The notes under the pieces: model-generated
Database searches by the model: none
What the model was told of the DNA's origin: nothing
The model's input: the letters and a program-made list of their open reading frames with translations, nothing else
Program-made: the position numbers and the translations under genes
Shown here: positions 35,288 through 41,745 of the stretch, one piece after another
Numbering within the stretch: position 1 is the stretch's first letter
Layout: each line of letters starts with the position of its first letter
Assembly: GCF_000423585.1 (NCBI RefSeq)
Contig: NZ_KE384055.1
Location: 115,795-179,794, forward strand
Source: Salinimicrobium xinjiangense DSM 19287
GTDB lineage: Bacteria > Bacteroidota > Bacteroidia > Flavobacteriales > Flavobacteriaceae
Direction of reading: 5' to 3'
Length of the DNA stretch: 64,000 bases

Positions 35288-36688
35288 TTATAATTTATTA
35301 TCAGCTTCTTCTAAAATTCCTTTCACGTCATAAACTACAGCACCTGTTTTTTTCAAGGGGGCAAGTTTCAATTGTAGGAATTCTTTATGTGCCACAGTCA
35401 AAACCACAGCATCAAATTTAGCCTCGGGTAAAATATTAGTGGTTGCAAGGTTGTATTCATTTTTCACTTCAGCAGGACTAGCTAAAGGATCATAAATAGT
35501 CACATTGGTTTCGTAGGATTGTAACTCCCTTATCAGATCTACAACTTTAGTGTTTCTTACATCGGGACAGTTTTCCTTAAAGGTGATCCCCAGTACCAGG
35601 ATGTTGGCACCTTTTACCTTCAAGTCATTTTGCAGCATCAATTTTATTACCTCTGAGGCTACATATTGCCCCATGGAGTCGTTCATGCGTCTTCCCGCCA
35701 GGATGATCTCCGGGTGGTAACCCAATTCCTGCGCTTTTTGTGCCAGGTAGTACGGATCTACTCCAATACAGTGTCCGCCAACCAGTCCCGGTCTGAAAGG
35801 AAGGAAGTTCCATTTAGTACCTGCGGCTTCCAGAACATCATTAGTATTTATGCCCATTCTATTGAAGATCTTGGCCAGCTCGTTTACAAAAGCGATATTA
35901 ATATCACGTTGGGAGTTTTCGATTACTTTGGCTGCTTCGGCTACTTTTATGGTGGGAGCAAGATGGGTTCCGGCGGTGATTACAGAAGCATATAGATCAT
36001 CTACCCTTTTTCCTATTTCGGGAGTCGAACCTGAGGTTACTTTTAATATTTTCTCTACTGTATGCTCCTTATCTCCTGGGTTAATGCGCTCGGGAGAATA
36101 GCCCACGAAGAAATCTTCATTGAATTTGAGGTTACTAAATTCCTCCAGTACCGGAATGCACTCTTCCTCGGTTGCTCCGGGATATACCGTGGATTCATAG
36201 ATCACAATGTCTCCTTTTTTCAGAACTCTACCAACACTCTCGCTTGATTTGTAAAGTGGAGTAAGGTCAGGGCGGTTGTTTTTGTCTACGGGAGTCGGTA
36301 CGGTGATGATATAATAATTACAGTCCTGGATGTCGCCGAGGTCTCGGCTTATATATAAGCCTGTTGTGGGTTGTGAGTTGTCGGTTGTCGGTTTTGCCTC
36401 CTTAATGCTGCCATTCAACCTTGTTGGTTTTTCCCAGTGTCCGGCGATGGCAAGTTCTTCTACTTCCCTAGGAAGTTCAATAGGCAATGGATATTTTTTA
36501 AGCAATACTGCCTGTAAAACCTCATCTTCCACCTCTAAAGTGGAATCATGTCCTTTCTGTAGTTCGTCAACCCGCTTGGCATTAATATCAAATCCAATTA
36601 CGGGATATTTTGTGGCAAACAATCTTGCTAAAGGAAGACCTACATAGCCGAGGCCTATTACGGCGATTTTAGGTGTTTCTGTATTCAT
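35288..36688 (-). CDS. wbpA: UDP-N-acetylglucosamine 6-dehydrogenase with an unusual insertion
   Basis: This 466-residue member of the UDP-glucose/GDP-mannose dehydrogenase family is the first gene of the capsule biosynthesis operon. It has IGLGYVGLPLA (11-21) for NAD binding, VPTPVDKNNRPDLTP, and GGHCIGVDPYYL with the catalytic C307. It should oxidise C6 of UDP-GlcNAc to the uronic acid. WbpA-type enzymes are normally about 425 residues. The extra length here is a ~40-residue block at about 70-109, ending PTTDNSQPTTG, between the first strands of the NAD domain and YISRDLGDIQDCN. It is described as a separate feature. Confidence 0.9.
   Translation of the reverse strand: MNTETPKIAVIGLGYVGLPLARLFATKYPVIGFDINAKRVDELQKGHDSTLEVEDEVLQAVLLKKYPLPIELPREVEELAIAGHWEKPTRLNGSIKEAKPTTDNSQPTTGLYISRDLGDIQDCNYYIITVPTPVDKNNRPDLTPLYKSSESVGRVLKKGDIVIYESTVYPGATEEECIPVLEEFSNLKFNEDFFVGYSPERINPGDKEHTVEKILKVTSGSTPEIGKRVDDLYASVITAGTHLAPTIKVAEAAKVIENSQRDINIAFVNELAKIFNRMGINTNDVLEAAGTKWNFLPFRPGLVGGHCIGVDPYYLAQKAQELGYHPEIILAGRRMNDSMGQYVASEVIKLMLQNDLKVKGANILVLGITFKENCPDVRNTKVVDLIRELQSYETNVTIYDPLASPAEVKNEYNLATTNILPEAKFDAVVLTVAHKEFLQLKLAPLKKTGAVVYDVKGILEEADNKL
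36362..36481 (-). repeat. In-frame repeat-derived insertion inside wbpA
   Basis: Codons 70 to 109 of wbpA have no counterpart in relatives that I know of. The last third is nucleotide repeat: the plus-strand run ggttgtgagttgtcggttg occurs here (36369-36387) and again, identically, in the non-coding leader of the operon (36761-36779). The segment keeps the frame open and lies in a surface loop region before the second half of the Rossmann domain. The first part (ELPREVEELAIAGHW) is of unknown origin. Confidence 0.6.
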
Positions 36689-36925
36689 GTTATATTGTGG
36701 TGCCTTGGGAGGTAGGGGCTGTAGGCAAGTTAAGGGTTATGAGTGATGCTGTACGTTGTCGGTTGTGAGTTGTCGGTTGCCTGTTAAAACAACCTGGAAC
36801 TTTAAACTTTGAACCTTAAATGCCGCTTCGCGGCATGGCTCCGCCGCTCTGAGTCACAGTCTATTATGAGCTTCAGTTCGGTTAAAGGCGCTAAAAACCC
36901 GATGAATGGGAGTAATTCAGTACCG
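36689..36925 (-). promoter_or_regulatory. Untranslated leader of the capsule operon
   Basis: Transcription from the 36931-36963 promoter would give a leader of about 240 bases before wbpA. It contains a GC-rich hairpin (ATGCCGC-ttc-GCGGCAT at 36820-36836), a second GC-rich stretch to 36855, and the phrase repeats at 36755-36779 and 36788-36815. In Bacteroides, UpxY antiterminators act on the leader of their own capsule operon, so this is where such an element should lie. No ops-like consensus is recognised. Confidence 0.45.
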
Positions 36926-36930
36926 CGCTG

Positions 36931-36963
36931 CAAATGTATTTCTTAACTTTACTTTAAGACAAA
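36931..36963 (-). promoter_or_regulatory. Promoter of the capsule biosynthesis operon
   Basis: On the minus strand TTTG (36963-36960) is followed after 21 bases by TACATTTG (36938-36931). This fits the TTG-N17-23-TAnnTTTG promoter described for Flavobacterium. It lies in the gap between upxY and wbpA and fires toward wbpA, so the operon can start here independently of upxY. Confidence 0.75.
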
Positions 36964-37247
36964 TTGTTAATGTTAAAACTTTAGAAGTTTTATCAACAAA
37001 CCCATAAAATAGAGGTGTTTTACGGGAAACCGTAATTTGTGAGAAGGTGGAAATGTTAACTGAGATCGATTCCTGAGCTGTTTCTTTAACAATAAATTAT
37101 AGATATAAATGGCAAGCCGATCTAAAAAGTCATGAAGGAATAGTAGTCTGAAGTGGGAAGTTTCCTATGTTACTAAATAGAAATTTAGAAGGTTAGGTGT
37201 AGATAAAAAGACTAATGAGGACAAGAAATGTGCTACCGGAGAAAAAT

Positions 37248-37724
37248 TTACTCCAAAACTTCAGAAACCTTGATATTTACTACCAGCCCCAGATTTTTTA
37301 AAATCAGCCGGAGACGCTTTTTCCCTATCTGTAGAATCTTTGCCTGCTTTCCCTGAAAACTTCCCTTGGCAATAGTGAGTTGGTCACCGGGGGAGAGATG
37401 GCTGACTTCAATTTCTTCCACCCGCTCGTCTTCAAGCCAGGATTTAATAGTGTCAATCTCCACCTCTCTTATAACTGCGGGTTTGCCAAGCCAGAAGAGA
37501 TATTGTACCACACCGGGAATGTCAAAAACTTTTGAGCGGTCCTTTTCCTCCAGGTGCACAAAAACATAGGATTTAAAAAGGGGAGAAATGACTTTCTTTT
37601 TCCTGTCACTCCATTGACGGACTTCCGTGACCTGGGGGCAATAGGCTTCTATTCCATTTTCCTCCAGTTCTTTAGCAACCTTTTTCTCCCACCGTGATTT
37701 TGTGTACAGGGCGTACCAGTTCAT
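37248..37724 (-). CDS. upxY: UpxY/RfaH-like transcription antiterminator
   Basis: The 158-residue NusG paralogue has an NGN domain starting NWYALYTKSRWEKKVAKEL, the SPLFKSYVFVHL core (47-58), and IPGVVQYLFWLGKPAVI. A KOW-type domain (GDQLTIAKGSFQGKQAKI, then KLRLILKNLGLVV-like) ends the protein. These are hallmarks of the UpxY family that promotes read-through of long capsule operons in Bacteroidota. It is encoded upstream of the capsule operon in the same direction, as expected for a locus-specific regulator. Confidence 0.93.
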   Translation of the reverse strand: MNWYALYTKSRWEKKVAKELEENGIEAYCPQVTEVRQWSDRKKKVISPLFKSYVFVHLEEKDRSKVFDIPGVVQYLFWLGKPAVIREVEIDTIKSWLEDERVEEIEVSHLSPGDQLTIAKGSFQGKQAKILQIGKKRLRLILKNLGLVVNIKVSEVLE

Positions 37725-37804
37725 TTATCTCTCTAGTCTGTGATTTATTTACTCTGCGGTAGGGAAGCAAAGTTGTGAATGGAAGAGCATCTTCCTTAGA
37801 AGAA

Positions 37805-37812
37805 CAAAAATA
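37805..37812 (-). promoter_or_regulatory. Candidate -7 element for upxY
   Basis: TATTTTTG on the minus strand fits TAnnTTTG and lies about 80 bases before the upxY start. No -33 TTG is seen, because the upstream side is already the 15-bp repeat array. The call rests on the -7 box and position only. Confidence 0.4.
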
Positions 37813-37821
37813 GGAAAAAAT

Positions 37822-38022
37822 GGTTAATTAGCTATTTGGTGATTGGTTAATTGGTGATTGGTTAATCGGGGATTGGTTAATTGGGGAATGGTTAATTGGG
37901 GATTGGTTAATTGGGGAATGGTTAATTGGGGAATGGTTAATTAGGGATTGGTTAATTGGGGATTGGTTAATTGTATTAGTTTCCTAATCCCTAATCCCTA
38001 ATCCCTAATCCAATCCCTAATC
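37822..38022. repeat. 15-bp array facing a 7-bp array
   Basis: Nine units of the 15-mer ggttaattggggatt (last bases varying, att or aat) run in perfect 15-base register from 37845 to 37979, with a stray unit at 37822. Immediately after, 37983-38022 is a run of the 7-mer taatccc with one phase slip. The two arrays are partly complementary (ttagggattgg against ccaatccctaa), so each strand could fold back on itself. Related copies are at 4-48, 4880-4920 and 38401-38470. Confidence 0.85.
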
Positions 38023-38023
38023 C

Positions 38024-38368
38024 TTATTCTCCTTGCTTTCTGAGGTATTTTATATAGTCGTTAATGAGTTTAATACTGGAGTCGGTTTGGAGTCTTATAT
38101 TTTGCAGAATCTCATCCGAAATATAGTTCCACGCTCTTGCTTCCAACGCATGATCGAGGATCTCCGCTACCGAGCCCCGGGCGTTTAGTAAAAATTTGAT
38201 GTTCTCTTTGTAATGATATCTACCCCAACCTTCTGCTATATTTGCCGTAGCTGATCTTGAAGCTCTTAATAATTGGCTGTATTATAATTCATAACGCTCC
38301 ATCTTTGGCAGAGAAGGGAGTACCTGCTGTCTGATATAGACCTTCAGATCGTACACACCTGCCAACAT
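38024..38368 (-). pseudogene. Broken four-helix-bundle (S23/IVP-like) protein gene
   Basis: The frame from the ATG at 38368 reads MLAGVYDLKVYIRQQ, later RASRSATANIAEGWGRYHYK, ENIKFLLNARGSVAEIL and a coherent end at KYLRKQGE (TAA at 38026-38024). This is the bacterial four-helix-bundle family related to the 23S rRNA intervening-sequence protein. Codon 29 is an in-frame TAA (38284-38282), between MERYEL and YSQLLRAS. The surrounding ttataatac looks like ttatac with a 3-base duplication, which would create the stop without changing the frame. The 15-bp and 7-bp repeat arrays flank the gene on both sides. Confidence 0.8.
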
Positions 38369-38400
38369 TGAAGCTTCTCAAAATTTTCAGCCATTTCTTT

Positions 38401-38580
38401 TTAGTTAATTGGTTAATTGGTTAATTGTGATTGGTTAATCGGTTAATTAGTTAATTGGAGAATGGTTAATTAGAAAAGCGGAAAAAATAAATATTCTTTA
38501 AATTTCACTAATCACTAATCACTAATCACTAATCACTAATCACTAGTCACCAATCCCTAATCACCAATCCTTAATTAACT
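38401..38580. repeat. Second pair of facing repeat arrays
   Basis: Units of 8 bases (ttaattgg) and the 15-mer variants run from 38401 to 38472. After about 40 AT-rich bases, the 7-mer aatcact repeats about six times (38513-38552), followed by 'caccaatccctaatcaccaatcc'. The arrangement, G-rich array then C-rich array, copies that at 37822-38022 on the other side of the broken four-helix-bundle gene. The last pieces (ctactcactactcaatactc) run to the stop of the next gene. Confidence 0.8.
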
Positions 38581-38585
38581 ACTCA

Positions 38586-39230
38586 CTACTCAATACTCAC
38601 GTCAGTAAAAAACAATTCAAAACTCCCATCCTCACTCCGGTGCAAAGTAGCAACTTTGATTCCCCCTTGCTCCTCGTAATCTTCCCAGGTGGTGGCGAAA
38701 GGACGTTCCCTGCTGCCGCCGGATAAATAGACCCACTCTCTGATCATGTGATCATCTCCAAAGTAGATCTCGTACACATCTCCCGGAGTATAGCCGGCGC
38801 CGTCGGGATAGGTGACGGTGACGCTCTGCATTTGTTCGCCGCTGATAGGCGCTGTGGCTTCCTCAGAGTGCTCCCATTCCATTTCATCCCACACCAGGTG
38901 AAAGGGAAATAGGAACCAGTACTGATCGTTAATGAACCGCTGATCGGTTTTTTCGTGTTGCGCAGCTTCTGTCTCGTAGTTATAGGTGACGGTGCTGTCG
39001 GGTGTGGTTAAAGTAGCGGTTTTCTCCTGTGGTCGCCACGTCCAGGCCCTGCTGGTTCTGAGGGTGTCATTGACTCTGACGTTGAAAGTGTAGCGGAGCT
39101 CTTTGATGTCATCAAAGTTTTCTATGCCGTTTGCTTCGGCTATTTTTTGAATGATGGTTTGTTCTTGTTTCTGATTGTTGCAGGAAATCAGGAGCATAAA
39201 TACAAGGAGGGGGAGGAGGAGATTTTTCAT
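38586..39230 (-). CDS. Lipoprotein of unknown function (DUF6503-like)
   Basis: This 214-residue protein has a lipoprotein signal peptide with LISC and the lipidated Cys at position 17. The mature part begins with a helical stretch (IIQKIAEANGIENFDDIKELRYTF) and then reads as an antiparallel beta sheet with many aromatic residues (AWTWRPQEKTATL, FLFPFHLVWDEMEW). It resembles the flavobacterial DUF6503 group of periplasmic proteins, with a fold recalling lipoprotein carrier proteins. The function is unknown. Its stop codon lies directly against repeat sequence. Confidence 0.7.
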   Translation of the reverse strand: MKNLLLPLLVFMLLISCNNQKQEQTIIQKIAEANGIENFDDIKELRYTFNVRVNDTLRTSRAWTWRPQEKTATLTTPDSTVTYNYETEAAQHEKTDQRFINDQYWFLFPFHLVWDEMEWEHSEEATAPISGEQMQSVTVTYPDGAGYTPGDVYEIYFGDDHMIREWVYLSGGSRERPFATTWEDYEEQGGIKVATLHRSEDGSFELFFTDVSIE

Positions 39231-39799
39231 TTTGAATATTGGTTAGTACTTGTAAAGATAATGAAACTGTCAGTTGAATTTGAGGATTTGAAAATTTGCG
39301 ACTTTGAAAAGGTGGGTAACTTCTGTTTCCCGCAGATTTCGCGGATCCTCGCAGAAAAAATTTGTCTTTAATTTCACACAAAGCTCACAAAGTTTAAATT
39401 TTAAGATCACAAAGAGATCCTGGAACTTTCTTGTTATCAGGAGCAATCTTGAATCTTGAATTTTGAACCCGGAATCCTTTCTCGCGAAGGGCGCAGAGGT
39501 TAAGCGCAAAGGCCGCAGAAGGGTCTCAAAAAAAAGTTAGAGGCTAACAGCAAAAGGCCAACAACCAATAGCTAAAAATAATGAGATCTCTCGTCGCATC
39601 CTCTTTCTGCCGAAAGAAAATGCTCTGTCGAGATGACAATTTTAGTGTTCAGTGCTCAGTATTCAGTGATCAGGTTGAAATAAGAAAAACATTAAACGGA
39701 AACGGTAAACCGAAAAAACTGGTAACCGGCAACGGGCAACTGTTTTTCTGAACTCATAACTCATAAAAACTTCGTACTTCTAAAGTCGTAATTCTAACT
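39231..39799. repeat. Phrase-repeat gap before the SDR gene
   Basis: There is no supported gene. Pieces seen: 'cccgcagatttcgcggatcctcg' (39331-39353), 'ttgaatcttgaattttgaac' (39448-39467), 'ctcgcgaagggcgcagaggtt' (39481-39501), and 'aggctaacagcaaaaggccaac' (39541-39562). A 'gagatctctcgtcgcatcctc' to 'gtcgagatgacaa' composite (39590-39640), 'gtgctcagtattcagtgatc' (39650-39670), and 'cttcgtacttctaaagtcg' (39771-39789) complete it. Each phrase has relatives in other gaps. Confidence 0.7.
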
Positions 39800-40558
39800 T
39801 CACAAGGCCTTCACACTCATTCCCCCATCTGCGACTATGGTTTGACCCGTAATGAAAGAGGATTTATCCATTGCTAAAAATGCGATTATAGAGGCGATTT
39901 CTTCGGGTTCGGCGATGCGGTGCAGCGGAGTGCGACGGAGGATCATCTCCTTACGCTTGTCGTCGTTTAGTACAGAATCTGTCAGCGGAGTGCGGGTGTA
40001 CCAGGGAGAGACGGCGTTGACACGGATGTTGTCTCTTGCCCATTCTACCGCCAGACTGCGGGTTTGCTGCAGGAGTCCGGCTTTTGACATGGCATAGGGT
40101 GTTCCCGTGCCTACATCCTGAGTAGCGGCTGCCGAGGCTACATTGATGATCTTACCGTTACCCGATTTCTTCAGAAAAGGGTATAGTTCCCTTGCAAGAA
40201 GAAATGGGGACATGAGGTTCGTTTCAACAACCTGCCGGTATTCGTCCTCGGTAAAATCCATGGCTTTTTTGCGGATGTTCATTCCGGCATTATTCACCAG
40301 GATGGTTACTGCCTTCCAGTTATTTTCTGCCCAATTGATGATCTTTTGACGATCCTCTGCTATAGTTACATTTGCTACAATTCCTTTTACGGAATGTCCG
40401 GCAGCGGTGAATTCATCTTCTACCTTCAGAATATCATCTGCATTCCGGCCGGTATAAAGCACCTCTGCCCCGAGCTTGAGAAATTCCGATACCGTCGCCC
40501 GACCTATGCCCTTAGAGCCGCCGGTGATTATTGCTGTTTGTCCTTTTAAGTTCCACAT
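39800..40558 (-). CDS. Short-chain dehydrogenase/reductase (tropinone-reductase-like)
   Basis: The 252-residue reading from the ATG at 40558 (MWNLKGQTAIIT) is preferred over a frame starting 15 codons earlier, which only adds a non-conserved leader. TGGSKGIG (12-19) binds the cofactor, NNAGMN follows strand 4, and the catalytic set is S142, Y155 and K159 (YAMSK). The C-terminus has SSFITGQTIVADGGMSV as in typical classical SDRs. R39 near the second strand suggests NADP(H). The substrate is unknown. It is a single gene between repeat-filled gaps. Confidence 0.88.
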   Translation of the reverse strand: MWNLKGQTAIITGGSKGIGRATVSEFLKLGAEVLYTGRNADDILKVEDEFTAAGHSVKGIVANVTIAEDRQKIINWAENNWKAVTILVNNAGMNIRKKAMDFTEDEYRQVVETNLMSPFLLARELYPFLKKSGNGKIINVASAAATQDVGTGTPYAMSKAGLLQQTRSLAVEWARDNIRVNAVSPWYTRTPLTDSVLNDDKRKEMILRRTPLHRIAEPEEIASIIAFLAMDKSSFITGQTIVADGGMSVKAL

Positions 40559-41012
40559 GTTTTTAATGTATATTGAATATTGTATATTTGAGTCTAGAGC
40601 CAAGACTCGGTCTCACTTAAGCTTCCGCTGGCGCGGATTCCAATCCTTGACAAGGCTAATGGCCAACGTCTAATAGTTCAAATGGTGAGATCTCTCGTCA
40701 CACTTCCTTTCTGACGAAAGAAAATGCTCTGTCGAGATGACAGAACCCGCAATACGTAACCCGCATCACTTTCTTACTCCATCACTCCATCACTCCATCA
40801 CTCCGTCACTCCGTCACTCCATCACTCCGTCACTCCATCACTCCATCACTCCATCACTCCGTCACTCCGTCACTCCGTCACCACAATTAATCTTCAAAAG
40901 CCAACAGCTAACAGCTAACAGCCAACAGCTTATTTTAGAAATAACTGCCTACTAACTACTGCGCACTGCCTACTTCCTTCTACCTTCGTAAATCTACCTT
41001 CCCAAAATGGGA
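40559..41012. repeat. Gap with an exact 8-bp array
   Basis: Positions 40781-40876 are twelve perfect 8-base units RTCACTCC, where R is A or G in the order A A A G G A G A A A G G. A partial unit follows. Around it are a 'gagatctctcgtcacacttcc' to 'gtcgagatgacag' composite (40688-40742), 'gccaacagctaacagctaac' (40901-40920), and 'aactgcctactaactactgc' (40942-40962). A single open frame through the array is a translation of the repeat. Confidence 0.85.
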
Positions 41013-41102
41013 GAGACCGCCCCAAATACGGACAAGAAAATTAGAAGCCGCTTTAAAAAGGCAGATTCAGAAATTCTTCTCAGTACTTACCGGGGCGGCC
41101 TC
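41013..41102 (-). ncRNA. Long stem-loop downstream of the small membrane protein
   Basis: On the minus strand GAGGCCGCCCC (41102-41092) can pair with GGGGCGGTCTC (41023-41013) over 11 positions, ten Watson-Crick and one G-U. It encloses about 68 bases with further small stems. On the plus strand the same position would be an A-C mismatch, so the minus transcript pairs better. It lies 24 bases after the stop of the 51-residue membrane protein. It could be a stable 3' UTR structure, a terminator without a clear U tract, or a small RNA. Confidence 0.4.
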
Positions 41103-41125
41103 TTATTCTGTGACCTGTAAAAACT

Positions 41126-41281
41126 TTACAGGCTCCTTCCTGTCAGTAATTTGTAAATGATCAGGATCACCGCGATCACGATCAGAATGTGAATGATACT
41201 TCCAAGGTCAGGAAAGGCGAAATAGCCGATCAACCAACCAATGATCAGTAAAACGATAATAAGCCATACTAAATCTCTCAT
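41126..41281 (-). CDS. Lmo0937-family small membrane protein
   Basis: This 51-codon gene reads MRDLVWLIIVLLIIGWLIGY, followed by FAFPDLGSIIHILIVIAVIL and IIYKLLTGRSL, then TAA. Two hydrophobic helices are separated by a short loop with FPDLG, which is the layout of the small lmo0937/DUF5670 membrane proteins common in Bacteroidota. Some relatives are stress-induced, but the role is unknown. A 7-bp hairpin (CTGTAAA-aac-TTTACAG, 41115-41131) covers the stop codon, followed by the long stem-loop at 41013-41102. Confidence 0.85.
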   Translation of the reverse strand: MRDLVWLIIVLLIIGWLIGYFAFPDLGSIIHILIVIAVILIIYKLLTGRSL

Positions 41282-41745
41282 AATTGATAGTTTTATGCAA
41301 TCAAAAGATTGCTGGTTAGGTTTTATTGGTTAAAATACCTGCTCTGATCCAAGGATTCAGTTAGTTTCCTACAAAGCAATAAATAAATGTACGAAAGCTT
41401 CTTTAACAAAAATCTACTTTAACGGAGGTTTAACGGCGCCGCGTAGCGGCGATTCAGGATTCAGGATTCAAAATTCAAGATTAAAGCAGGTCTACTCCCT
41501 CCCCTCCGGAAAGCCTGCCCGCCGCGGAGGGGGGTGGGGAGAGGATGAGTTCTAATTGAATTTTGTACTCCATCACTTCATCACTCCATCACATCAAAAA
41601 GTTTAAATCCAAAGGCCAATAGCCAGTAGCTTTTTAATTGACAACCAAAAACCATAGACAAAAAACAATAAACGACAAACCCCTAAATCTCACTACTCAA
41701 TACTAACTACTCAATACTATAAAAAATAGTAAATTCGTACCCAAC
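41282..41745. repeat. Gap before kynurenine 3-monooxygenase
   Basis: The left part (41282-41430) looks unique and may hold the promoter of the small membrane protein, with an inverted gcaatc-tttt-gattgc at 41296-41311. The right part holds 'gattcaggattcaggattc' (41451-41469), a 'ctccctcccctccgg..ggaggggggtgg' palindrome (41495-41538), 'ccatcacttcatcactcc' (41570-41587), and 'ggccaatagccagtagc' (41612-41628). Then 'cactactcaatactaactactcaatac' runs up to 41717. TAAATTCG at 41730-41737, nine bases before the ATG, is a one-mismatch -7 box. Confidence 0.6.

Noticed and set aside
36330-36647. Plus-strand open frame opposite wbpA
   Set aside because: It is a shadow of wbpA and its repeat insertion, without family resemblance.
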